The notes beneath the pieces were generated by a model, which had not been told where the DNA came from, did no database searches, and was given only the letters and a program-made list of their open reading frames with translations. Below, piece by piece: positions 1 through 9,636 of a DNA stretch of 64,000 nt. The stretch is from Pythium myriotylum (taxonomy: Eukaryota; Oomycota; Peronosporomycetes; Pythiales; Pythiaceae): contig JALJCQ010000013.1 of the NCBI GenBank assembly GCA_023091665.1, forward strand, positions 2,294,001 through 2,358,000, given 5' to 3'. The number at the start of each line of letters is the position of its first letter. Position 1 is the first letter of the stretch. The position numbers were made by a program, and so were the translations under genes.

Positions 1-391
1 CTACTCGCCAACATCCCCCGCTTACTCGCCGACGTCGCCCGCGTATAGTCCGACGAGTCCGGCGTATTCACCGACATCGCCTGCGTACAGTCCGACTTCA
101 CCGGCGTACAGCCCAACTTCTCCAGCCTATTCGCCTACTTCTCCGGCGTACAGTCCAACCAGTCCCGCGTACAGCCCGACGTCACCAGCATACTCGCCTA
201 CGTCACCAGCTTACAGCCCAACATCACCCGCGTACTCCCCGACATCGCCAGCGTATTCGCCAACCTCTCCGGCGTATTCACCGACATCGCCTGCGTACAG
301 CCCGGCATCACCCGAGTACAATCCGACTGAAGGCGCATACAACCCTCAGGCGAGTGGATACAGCCCAACTGATGAGGAAACTAAGGACTAG
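1..391 (+). CDS. RPB1: RNA polymerase II largest subunit, C-terminal domain (3' end of gene)
   Basis: This is the 3' end of the gene for the largest, catalytic subunit of nuclear RNA polymerase II; the rest lies upstream of the window. The frame starting at base 2 reads 14 consecutive exact YSPTSPA heptads (bases 2-295), then degenerate units ([21 protein letters not shown]) and a short acidic tail ending [11 protein letters not shown] before the TAG at 389. In all eukaryotes this tail is phosphorylated on Ser2 and Ser5 to recruit capping, splicing and 3'-end factors. Here position 7 is Ala rather than the canonical Ser, so Ser7 phosphorylation is impossible in these units. Identification is very secure because no other protein family has this tandem heptad. 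Confidence 0.97.
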   Translation, partial: YSPTSPAYSPTSPAYSPTSPAYSPTSPAYSPTSPAYSPTSPAYSPTSPAYSPTSPAYSPTSPAYSPTSPAYSPTSPAYSPTSPAYSPTSPAYSPTSPAYSPASPEYNPTEGAYNPQASGYSPTDEETKD

Positions 392-598
392 AGCAAGAAG
401 TAAGGAGTACCAATGGCCAGTACGACATGCACAGTGTTTATTAGCGGATTGAGAAGGACGCAGAAAGACTGGGTGGTTATGAGCAGCGAGGAGACGCTGC
501 TTGATGCGCCGATCATGTTATCACTCGAAATACAAACAGTCAACAAGAGACTTTACATTTCGATGGTGCACATGGCTTTAATTCTTGCATCCGGTTAC

Positions 599-1993
599 TT
601 ACTCATTGAGAGCAATAACGACCATCAGCCCGATTCCGAGGCACATGGCGATTCCTTCCTGCAGAGACTGCTTAAGGGAGCAATCCTCCAGCAGCTCGGG
701 CATCACACTCGCGCAAGCAATGTAAATGAACCCACCAGCTGTAAAAGGTGAGATCCAGGCCGAGCTTGAGTCACCAGCACCTTCAATGAGTAGCCCAATC
801 ACCGTGCCAACCATGGCACCGACAGCTGTGAGCAACTGCGTGAACATGGCCTCACGTCGAGTGAAGCCTGACTGGATAAGGATGGCAAAGTCGCCAATCT
901 CGTGCGGCACCTCATGGAGCAGCATAGCGACCGTAGTCTGCCAACCGCTACCCCTGAGGAAAGTGGCACCAATGGCGAGGCCATCCGTAAAGTTATGGGA
1001 GAAGTCGGCAGCAAGATTCAAGTAGCCGGCCGCAGCAATCTGTTTGGGCTGCTTTGACTTGTCCTCTGGAGCGTGGCGATGCTTGTCTGACTCGTCGTCG
1101 CTGGTTGTTTTGCTCACTGCGCCACGTTTGCGAGCCCCACCAGCCTCGGCCTTGATGCTTGCGTGCGAATGGCTGTGTCCATGTGAGTGGCCGTGCGAGT
1201 GTCCGTGGTCTCCACCAGTCTGGGCCCGCACAAACTTTTCGAGCATCAAAAAGGTCATCATGCCAGCGATACAGTAGAGCCAGACAGCCAAGTCCTGAAC
1301 ACTGTGCGCGTGACCTTCGTGACCATGGTCGTGGCCGTGATCGTGGCCATGATCGTGGTCGTGGCCATGATCGTGGCCGCCGCTTGGAAGGGAGTGCGGG
1401 AGCAGGTGCAGGAGTGCGTCTCCAAGCAGCCCGCCAGCCGCGAAGCTCAGGAACACACGCAGCAGCGGCTTCTGAGCCTCAGAGCTGCCCACACCGAGCG
1501 GAACGAAAAACAGCACGACGACTGGCGCAGCGCCCACGAGTGCCGTCGCGAAGAGCGCTTCGAACCACACGCGCGGCGAGAAGCGATCAATGTTGTGCGT
1601 CTTGGACTGCGTGGAGGCGCCATCACTGTGCACATGGTCGTGGGCGTGTCCGTCGTGGTCGTGGTGCGCGACATCGTGGCCGTCATGGTCGTGGTCGTGC
1701 GTGTTGGCGCCGTCTGCAACCTGCGCCTTGCGATGCGGTTCCTCATGGCCATGATCATGCTCATGGTCGTGATCATGCTCATGGTCGTGGTCGTGACCGT
1801 GGCCGTGATCATGCGCATGGTCGTGACCGTGCTCGCCATGGCGATGGACTTCCGGAGGCACCGGCGCCGCTGCCCGCGTGGCTGGCACTGGCCTGGCCTC
1901 CTTCGCTGGCTTCGGCGCGTGGCCCTCGGTGGCTGGGAACTCAGCGGCCGCCAGCAACGCCGCCAGCAGCAGCAGCACGCGCGTCGCCCTCAT
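599..1993 (-). CDS. ZIP zinc transporter, SLC39A7/KE4-like
   Basis: Probable zinc importer into the cytosol, by family from ER or Golgi stores. The 464-residue protein starts with a signal sequence (MRATRVLLLLAALLAAAEF), followed by a long His-Asp-Gly-rich luminal segment, several membrane helices and a second His-rich loop (HGHSHGHSHGHSHS). The metal-site motifs are intact: HNFTDG in helix 4 and HEVPHEIGD in helix 5, the latter close to the ZIP7/KE4 signature. A Met 13 codons upstream (2032) is in frame, but the Met at 1993 directly precedes the signal peptide. The histidine codons make the opposite strand look open over a long stretch; that is a shadow. No intron is needed. Confidence 0.93.
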   Translation of the reverse strand: MRATRVLLLLAALLAAAEFPATEGHAPKPAKEARPVPATRAAAPVPPEVHRHGEHGHDHAHDHGHGHDHDHEHDHDHEHDHGHEEPHRKAQVADGANTHDHDHDGHDVAHHDHDGHAHDHVHSDGASTQSKTHNIDRFSPRVWFEALFATALVGAAPVVVLFFVPLGVGSSEAQKPLLRVFLSFAAGGLLGDALLHLLPHSLPSGGHDHGHDHDHGHDHGHDHGHEGHAHSVQDLAVWLYCIAGMMTFLMLEKFVRAQTGGDHGHSHGHSHGHSHSHASIKAEAGGARKRGAVSKTTSDDESDKHRHAPEDKSKQPKQIAAAGYLNLAADFSHNFTDGLAIGATFLRGSGWQTTVAMLLHEVPHEIGDFAILIQSGFTRREAMFTQLLTAVGAMVGTVIGLLIEGAGDSSSAWISPFTAGGFIYIACASVMPELLEDCSLKQSLQEGIAMCLGIGLMVVIALNE

Positions 1994-2302
1994 TGTCTTC
2001 TGCCCGTCCAGAGGGGGGAGCTTGTCACGCACGGCCCTCAGCTCATCCCCATGAAGATTCAGAGACTCAGATTGGACTTCTGGGGCGCCTCAGGTATACA
2101 GGTGGCTACGGATACAACGAGCAGCTGGTATACGGCTACCGAAAGCATCCCTGAAACAATATTGGTACCAGGCAGGTGCATCGAACAGACGACTAATTCA
2201 GTAGACAGGTCCCGACAGGGTTCAACGACTCCAATACACTCGGCAACGCACAATCTTTTAAATAACAAGGTCCTACGCGTAGCTACGGTCACGACAAACA
2301 AC

Positions 2303-3280
2303 TCACACCAAGCGAGGGTGGGCTAGCTGGAACTGGATCACGTCATCGAAGAGGTTCTGCGGGTGCCCGTCGTGCGGGTGCATCGCTTGCATCGGCTGCA
2401 TGTCGTCGTACATGGGCTGCTGGAAGGAAGCCGAACCGTAGCCTGCCCGCATGTGGGGCTGCTGAGGCTGCTGGTGGTGGTGGGTGGACATCTCAGGGAC
2501 GGTTCCCTGGTTGAAACTGTAGTACAAATTGGCCATCGATGGTTGGGACGTCTGCGTGTGGTTGTACGGCATCGGAGGCGGCGTCTGGCTCGAGAGATTG
2601 GCGTACGACGTCAGAGGCACGTGAGTCGCTTGCGAGTAGAGCGAGTTGTGGTCGCTCATCACCGTCGAGTTGGCGACCGAGACGGGCGAGTGGACGTCGT
2701 TGGGGTTGTGGAAGATGCTCATGGACCCCGCCGAGCCGTACTGCTGGCTATGGTGGTAGTAGTGGCCTTCGTCCGAGCTCAGGTCACTCATGGCGCCGTG
2801 GTGATGGTTTTTCATGTGGCGAGTGAGGTTACCTGCCGTGCTGAAGGACTTGCCGCAGCCGAAAGCCTTGCACATGTGGGTCTTGCCGCCCAGGTGGATC
2901 TTGAGGTGCTGCTGCAGCTTGAGCTCGTTCGGGAACGAGCGCTTGCATCCGTCGATGGAGCACTCGAAGGGTTTGATGGACGAATGGAGGCGCTTGTGGC
3001 GCGCGAGGTTGCCGGACGTGCTGAAGCGCTTGCTGCAGGTGACCACCGGGCAGACGTATGGCTTCTCGCCCGTGTGGGTCTTCATGTGCTCGCTGAGCGT
3101 GAACTTGCGGTTGAAGCGGCGGCCGCAGCCGGGCTCGTGGCACTGGAACGGTCGGTCGCCTTCCTTGCTGGCGGCCTCGGCCGTCGGGGCGAGCGTGGCG
3201 ACGGTGGCTGTGGGCGTCGACGGCACGGGTCCTCCCATCGGGTCGTCCTCCTGTGGCGCGTGGCGGAGCAGAGCCATCAT
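2303..3280 (-). CDS. C2H2 zinc-finger protein with four tandem fingers
   Basis: Probable nuclear DNA-binding protein. From the Met at 3280 it has 325 residues. Four adjacent TFIIIA-type fingers lie at about residues 45-165: C-x4-C-x12-H-x3-H spacing, linkers TGEKPY and SSIKPF, and finger cores beginning FQC, YVC, FEC and MCK. The C-terminal half is low-complexity, rich in His, Gln, Ser, Met and Pro, as in activation regions, and has no recognisable domain. The frame stays open upstream to 3451 (57 more residues, Lys/Arg-rich) but that part is poorly protein-like, so the tandem Met at 3280 is preferred. Target genes cannot be inferred. Confidence 0.85.
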   Translation of the reverse strand: MMALLRHAPQEDDPMGGPVPSTPTATVATLAPTAEAASKEGDRPFQCHEPGCGRRFNRKFTLSEHMKTHTGEKPYVCPVVTCSKRFSTSGNLARHKRLHSSIKPFECSIDGCKRSFPNELKLQQHLKIHLGGKTHMCKAFGCGKSFSTAGNLTRHMKNHHHGAMSDLSSDEGHYYHHSQQYGSAGSMSIFHNPNDVHSPVSVANSTVMSDHNSLYSQATHVPLTSYANLSSQTPPPMPYNHTQTSQPSMANLYYSFNQGTVPEMSTHHHQQPQQPHMRAGYGSASFQQPMYDDMQPMQAMHPHDGHPQNLFDDVIQFQLAHPRLV

Positions 3281-6200
3281 CGTTCGGTGCGCAGGATGGG
3301 GAGGGCGCAGTGCAACCTCTGGAGCCGATCGCAAAGTGAGCAACCGAGGCACTCTCGCCTGAGACCGTGGCCGCTGAAGTTTTTCATGGAGACCCGCCCA
3401 GCTGGTGTCGGCGCAGGTCTTTTTTTTTTCCTCTCTCTCTTCTGCTTCCACTCAACCACACTCGACATCCGTTTGCGACGGCGTGAGGAGCCTCGGTCGA
3501 CATCGCGCCGAACGGAGATGGGCTCCGCTGACTGTCTACGCACGGCACACGGCGCCCGGCGCTGTCCGCGTGCGCTGCAGCGGCTGCGCGCTTGCTGAGT
3601 GTATGGGAGGCGGTCGCCCAGAGAGCCGGCGCCCCCGACGAACGCCGCGCAGCCGCCTCTCGTCTCGACACGCGACTCGCGGCCTTCCGTTCTCGGGCAA
3701 ATGTGCCGACATTTTCGGCTTCTGCTTGGCGCCAAAGGCTCTCGCCAAACGCTGTACGTACTGTACTGTACCGCCGCGACCGAGCGAAATTTTGGCCTCG
3801 GCGACCGCTTGCCACCATCCTCACGCGGCCAAATTTTGTCCGCCTGGACTGTCAAATCACCGCGGAGAAGCTTCCGCCACTGGAATTATTGCGGCCCAGC
3901 AGGCGCGGCGGAAGGCGCGTGCAATCACGTCGCGAGGCTTTCGCACGACGGCGTGTCAAAGATTCTTAGCGTGGAATGGGGCCACGAACTCGCGCCAGAG
4001 TGGGACCGCGCGACAATCCACTCGCAGCGGCCAGGCAATCACAAATCTAGTATACGCGACTTCAACGTGCCAATGCACCGCAGGTACTAAACTGGCCCCG
4101 ACTGGAGCTTAGTACAGTACACTGCGACCGTGGCACTCGATTGGCGAACGCGGAAAAGCAGGCGACATTAGACAACGGATGGACCCTCCTACCTCAACAA
4201 GAGAAGCATCGCTTGAGCGCGAGCGCCCCTGTATGCAAGTGTTTGCGGTCACCGAAGTCGCAAGAGGGCGGCTCCCACAAAAAGGGCGCGCGGGGAGATG
4301 GCCGCCACCTGCTGCGTCGACAGCGAGGGATCCAAGATCAAGCTGCGCCCGCGCCCGAAATTTCAAGTGGCGCGACAGGATCGGATTCCGGCGCTTTGAC
4401 CTTGAACATGGCCCCGAAAAATTCACGCCACGCGGTACTCGGATCCGCGCGCGCTCGGTCGACATCAGTTGGTTCAGTTTTGTTCATCTCCATGCTCGGC
4501 AAATCACGCCGGGAAGCTAACAAGTCTCGTTTCGGTTCGGTATTGTATCTTGGCGATGCGCCTCTGTTGACTCCCTGTCTTTGCGTCGAAGCAGCGTGTT
4601 GAAACGCAAGGCCATCTTGGCATCTTGAACTGGTGTACACTAAGGCGACTCGGGTGAGACGTTGATGACGCGCGCGCGTGTGTGTTCGAGTGGGCGCGAG
4701 CCGTTTGCGTTCTTTCTCTTGGCAACAAAGCTCGCGGGAAATATGAGTGAGCACGGCGATGACTGATGTGTCGACGTCACGCATTAGCCAACTGGCCCTG
4801 CTTATTGTTGCCCGGTTATGCTCGTCTTGTCGCGGGAAGTGATGGTCATCACACGACAAAGACATTTTGCTGTTTCGGGCTGCATGTACAAGATGCAAGG
4901 GTGCGATCGACGGATCGAGATTCACCTGTTCATAGAAGGGATGTGCTTGGTTTCGATCAACGACACTTCAAGAGTATCTTGGGGTTACTCTGGTATTCTT
5001 CCTCGAGAAAAAAGCAGATTCTGCTTCAAAATTAAGTTGATGGAGAAGTGAGAAACGGGGGCTCCTCCTTCCCATTTCTAGCATCAACTCTCCCAACGGC
5101 CCCTGTCTGATTACATTCTATACCAGTGACGGACCTGGAAATCATCCATGGCCAAAGAGCCGGAGTTGGTGTGAAAAGGGAGATGTGCTTGAAAGGAAGG
5201 GTGACTGACCGGTGGCTTCAACGTCATTCCTTCTTCTTTTTTACTGCTCCTCCTCATGATTTTTTCACAAACCCAGCTCCTCTCCAAAAGAGGATGCTTC
5301 TCAACTCCATCGAAGCTAGACTGTTCAAATGGGTGCCTTGAGAACAGACTTTCTGGTGCGCTCTTGACGAGTCTTGCCGGTGCCGACCACCTCAACGCCG
5401 ACCATAACCAAATTCTCGATGAATCGGAACGTGGATCACGGCTAGGTCTAACGCAGGTTAACAAGTCTTTGATTCAATGGCAATATGGATGGAGTGGCTC
5501 GCGATTCTGACGAGTTCGCTGTGAACGGTGTGCGAGATTGCACGGACAGATATGTTAAACCACTCGAGTGTTGCCACCCAACTGCATCTAAGCGACTATC
5601 GACATCTGCTTGAGATAACGAGTGCAAAGAGTCCGGGTGCTATGCCGTGCAGTAGTAAGGCTTGACCACGAGAAAGGATTGTACACGGAGTTGTCGCTGT
5701 CAACTCGAACAGTCGACTCCACGTATCCCTGACGCTGACGCAACGAGAATACGGAGGTAAGTGAGGGAGTTACAAATTCTCTCCTCGGTGGAGAGATGTC
5801 CATTACATTTGGGTCCAGCTGTACCCTCGAGGTCCAGGCTTGAATTTATTGTAGCGTTGGCCCGCCCTTTAATCACATTATATCCGTCAACTCGTTGTGA
5901 CGGTGCCGCCAATGATGTGCGGCATCAGATCGGCAGCACACACACATCTGCGTGAGAAGCGGACGATCTTTTCGCTGATAGAAACAGTCACCTTGAGCTT
6001 TCCCAGCCACACACAGCGTGACATTACGAGGAAAGCTCCTTTTGCTTTGCAACTGACTGAAAGGGTGCGTTAAGTTAAGGAGTGATTAGGGAACCTCTTG
6101 GGTACATGACCTCCATGGGAAATACAAGTGTGGGCGTATCTCAATGGATCTTGTCTACACTGCCAATAATGGTACCAGGTGCAAGTACATGTATTCCCAA

Positions 6201-6478
6201 GGATGTTCCCGAAAAGACCTCACTGGTGATGCTTTGATCACGATTATGACCAAAGATGATCGATGTGGTTGGATGAAAACAGCAGCCTGGATTTGATTGG
6301 TTTTTATGTGCTTGGAGTGATATGACTTCGCGCTTGCAGTCAGCTCTCAACTTCCCATTAGCCATGCAGATATCATGAGTAGTATTATTTCTTCGTCCAA
6401 GTCTTGAACACCGACAGAGTGGCATGTTGCGTTCCCGAACTCACGTTGGAGTGGTGACGTTCGTGCAATAGTGGAGAG
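3281..6478. other. Gene-poor interval, no gene recognised
   Basis: About 3.2 kb between the zinc-finger gene and the ABC relic. It holds many short open frames on both strands, none with a recognisable domain, and no run of exons could be joined in phase. The first 800 bases are CG-rich, with long accidental frames; the rest is closer to even composition. I see no tRNA, LTR or long tandem repeat. A small lineage-specific gene cannot be excluded. Confidence 0.4.
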
Positions 6479-6604
6479 GTCAAGAACTCGCGTAGATACG
6501 AGCTCAAAACTGAACAAATTCTGAGCAATGTCAGCGGTGTCGCCAGGCAAGGCGACCTCTTCGTCATGATGGGGTCGTCCGGTGCAGGCAAAAGTTCTCT
6601 CTAG
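6479..6604 (+). pseudogene. Relic of an ABCG-type ABC transporter (Walker A region)
   Basis: One frame reads about 41 residues including ILSNVSGVARQGDLFVMMG followed by SSGAGKSSL, then a TAG. This is the strand before Walker A and the Walker A loop (GxxGxGKS) of an ABCG/PDR half-transporter nucleotide-binding domain. Nothing resembling the Q-loop, signature motif or membrane part follows within 200 bases, and no GT donor is placed to rescue the stop. I read it as a decayed fragment of a transporter gene, a large family in oomycetes. It could be a lone exon of an unrecognised gene. Confidence 0.5.
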
Positions 6605-6801
6605 AATTGTTATCTTCCGTGTGGCAACACCGTCGGAAGTCACGATTGTACGCATTTGTATTGTAGTCCACGTCTATTTCATGGATCCCCAGCTACGGGG
6701 CACAACAATCAGTTACTTTCGAGATGCCGATAGACATGTATTCCTCCAGACGATAAGCATGAGCCACATGTACGAGCCAGAATGAGTTGTGTCAAGTAAG
6801 G

Positions 6802-7527
6802 TCATTCCTCACTGCTACTGGAGTCTTTTCGCGCTGGTCGAATGTTTTGGTTCTGCCACTTGGTTTCCTCCTTGCCCTGTTTGAACGCAGCGTAACGTGC
6901 CGCGACGAACAAGAAGTCGCTCAAGCGATTGAGATAACGAATAACAACGCTCTCGACGTCACCCGCGCTCTCGAGTGGCACAACGCGGCGCTCTGCACGG
7001 CGACAAACTGAACGCGCGACGTGAAGATGGGTGGATGCGAGACCACCACCCGACGGGAGGATAAAGACTTTGAGTGGGGGGAGCTCTGCGTCCATCTCGT
7101 CAATCCACTGCTCTAATATGTCGACATTTGCCTCATCAAAGCGACCCGCGCGGTTCTTCTTGGTCTGCGAGGCAGTCGTCAAGGGCGTCGCGACGCAAGC
7201 GCCGAGGTCAAACAGTCGCGACTGGATCTGTTCCAGCTTGGACGGAAGGTACTCGTTCTCGGCGATGCGTAGGTACTCGATAGCGACCCCGATCTGCCCG
7301 TTCAGCTCATCGGTGTCGCCGAGCGCCTTGAAGATCGCGTCGTCCTTGGGCCGGCGTTCTCCCGAGAAGAGCTGCGACGTGGCTTTGTCTCCGGTCTTGG
7401 TGTACACCTTCATGCGGGCTTGCAGGCAGCGTGGCGGGAGGGCGAGCAGCACGCGGGTGGGCGGGCGTTGGAGAGGGAGGCGGGGGGACGCGCGAGTGGG
7501 CAGGCGAGCGACCACACGCCTCAGCAT
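6802..7527 (-). CDS. MMAB: Cob(I)alamin adenosyltransferase, PduO/MMAB type, mitochondrial
   Basis: Transfers the 5'-deoxyadenosyl group from ATP to cob(I)alamin, making the adenosylcobalamin cofactor of methylmalonyl-CoA mutase. The 241-residue protein begins with an Arg/Leu/Pro-rich, acid-free stretch of about 37 residues (MLRRVVARLPTRASPRLPLQ), typical of a mitochondrial presequence. The catalytic domain follows: VYTKTGDKATSQLFSGERR, the N-terminal ATP-binding signature; a middle ALGDTDELNGQIGVA helix; and CRRAERRVV, the conserved arginine cluster. The frame stays open upstream to 7680, but the presequence Met at 7527 is the natural start. Its presence implies B12-dependent propionate metabolism. 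Confidence 0.93.
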   Translation of the reverse strand: MLRRVVARLPTRASPRLPLQRPPTRVLLALPPRCLQARMKVYTKTGDKATSQLFSGERRPKDDAIFKALGDTDELNGQIGVAIEYLRIAENEYLPSKLEQIQSRLFDLGACVATPLTTASQTKKNRAGRFDEANVDILEQWIDEMDAELPPLKVFILPSGGGLASTHLHVARSVCRRAERRVVPLESAGDVESVVIRYLNRLSDFLFVAARYAAFKQGKEETKWQNQNIRPARKDSSSSEE

Positions 7528-7726
7528 CTTCTCGTGGCCAAATCGCCCCGGAGCTCTTGGCCAGGTCGGCCGACTCAGCCAGCAGGGCTCGTGAGGGCCG
7601 CTCATTGGTCGAGAGAAGGGGGGCGTTCCTGGGAGATTGCTGATTGGCTGTCGTTTAAACCTACTTCCACTAGGTTTCAAATCGCCTGATTACGGCGCGA
7701 GTCCTGGTGAAAAGTGGATCCGCTCG

Positions 7727-7733
7727 CCATTCC
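7727..7733 (+). promoter_or_regulatory. Oomycete initiator-like element
   Basis: CCATTCC matches the oomycete Inr consensus YCAYTYY exactly and ends 20 nt before the ATG at 7754 of the MFS transporter gene, the distance usual for this element. Confidence 0.5.
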
Positions 7734-7753
7734 ACCTTTGTTCGTCACTGGGC

Positions 7754-9556
7754 ATGCGCGAGGAAGAGGCCGAGCGCCGCCCGCTGCTGGCCGGCGACGG
7801 CGCGTGGAGCCACGCCTACGCGGCCACGAGCGCCACCAAGCTCAGCCCGAGGCAGAAAATGTGGAGCTCCATCCGCTCGCCCCATCCCACGCCACCGCCA
7901 CCACTCGCAGTCTCATCCGACAACAGCCGAGCCGGCAGTGGCGTCGACAAACCGACGAGTGGGAACCAGCAACGCCGAGCCAGCGACGCAATGACCTACG
8001 ACACCATGATGCAGCTCTCGGTCTCTCGCAACCCGCTGCGCCACGAGAAGTTCCGGTCTTTTGTCATCTGGTTCGTCACCTCCAGCATTCTCTTCCTGAC
8101 CAACCAACTGACGACACTACCTGTCGGCTTCTTCCCGGCATACGCGGAACAAACTCTCCACATGACCCCTCTCCAGCTCAGTCTATTCTTCTCGCTCTAT
8201 CCTCTCTGCATCATGATCAGCAGCCCGCTCGCAGCATTCAAAAGTCCTTCCATAGGCCGACAAACCATTATCTGCCTGGGCATGTTCCTAAGTGGCACGA
8301 CTACGATCGCGTTCGCTTACACAACCTCGATCACGGCAGTCTTCATTCTAAGGCTATGTCAAGGGCTCGGCGCGGGCGCTGCAGGTGAGTGGTTTTCCTC
8401 CGAGACTTGATGCTTCGCACCTGCTGACCTCACCAATCCGTCTCTGTACGTATGATCAGTTGTCGGCGCGTTCTCGATGATCACCGAAGAGTACTCAAGC
8501 AATATCGGCCAGATTCTTGTCATCCAGGAGTTCATCGTTGCTGCAGCGTTTGTGACTGCACCACCTATCGGCAGTTTTCTTTTCCAGTACTACGGATTCC
8601 AGATTCCCTTCTTAGCATCAGGTGTTGCTCAGCTCAGTGTCGTCATGATCGTACCATTTCTCTTCATCGAGTACGCTCTCCCCGACGGCCTTTACTCGCG
8701 TGGGAATGCGTTCACGGCATCCTTGTATCCGACAGCACCCAAAGACGGGACTGTCACTTTCCGTGACGTGCTGACGCCAACCTGCTGGTTATGCCTCTTG
8801 TTAACAGTGTTCGCGATGGCATCATTCGGATTCATTGATCCGCACCTAGGCTCTCACATGCAGACCGTGCTTGGCGCTCAACACGTTGCTGTCGGCTTTG
8901 GATTTGCTGTGAGCGCATTGGTTTACTTTTTAGGGGGCGTTGTGTACGTGTGGCTCAGTCGCAATTGCGGCTGCAAGCAAGTGATAATCTTCGGTCTGGC
9001 TCAGCTGTCGGTGGGTTTCTTCTTTCTCGGTCCGCCTCCCTTCCTCAATTCCTTCTTCGACGATTACAACCGCCTGTGGTCGACTCAGTACTTGGCACTG
9101 ATTTTGATCGGCTGTGGGGCTGCGCTTTCGATTGCTCCAGGGCTACCGCTTACCCTCATGAGCGTTGCCACCTCCGGAAGTCAAGCCTTCAACCTAGTCA
9201 TCGGACTCTTCTCTGCTGCGATATACCTCGGTCAGGCGCTCGGTCCATTCCTCGCTCTAGGGCTGATGAAACTTCTGCCTGAAACGCAATCCCTGAACTG
9301 CTTCGGTGTCGAGAATGCGACTGGGAGCAGTTCGGAGCCCAAGTCGTGCCGGTCGTCGCTGCCGTGGGCATTCACAGCCTACTCCTTCCTCGCTGTGGCA
9401 CTATTGCTGGTAGTCGCAACGCGGTTATCAACTGGAGAAGCCATCGTTGAGTTGCTGGAGAACCGACGGCGAGTGTCACTGAATCGTCAAGCGTCCGAGT
9501 ACGGGCAGTTCGTGTTCTTCGACGAGGAGGACGAGGATGGCTGTGGGCCTGCTTAG
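7754..9556 (+). CDS. Major facilitator superfamily transporter (two exons)
   Basis: Exons 7754-8384 and 8460-9556, intron 75 nt (GTGAGT...CAG), giving 575 residues. The soluble N-terminus carries a dileucine-like acidic cluster (EEEAERRPLL), which in other transporters directs sorting to endolysosomes or vacuole. About twelve membrane helices follow. The first-half loop lacks a canonical GRR motif A, but LRLCQGLGAGAAG, the helix-4 motif B, is present and spans the splice junction. The general pattern is that of drug:H+ antiporters or vesicular amine transporters (SLC18B1-like). I cannot name the substrate. The C-terminus is acidic (FDEEDEDG). Confidence 0.85.
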
Positions 9557-9636
9557 TCGTCATGTGAGATGTCCCTTATATACGCTATATCAATACATTG
9601 TGTGAACTGTTGCCCAACCCACTGCGAGACCATCAA

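Noticed and set aside
413..751. Open frame after RPB1
   Set aside because: No recognisable features; overlaps the ZIP gene 3' end and the RPB1 3' flank.
1159..2326. Long forward open frames opposite the ZIP transporter
   Set aside because: They are the reverse reading of His/Asp/Gly-rich codons; low-complexity Val/Met/Arg or Arg/His translation with no domain.
4338..4925. 195-codon reverse frame in the gene-poor gap
   Set aside because: No domain, no in-phase partner exon, and irregular composition.
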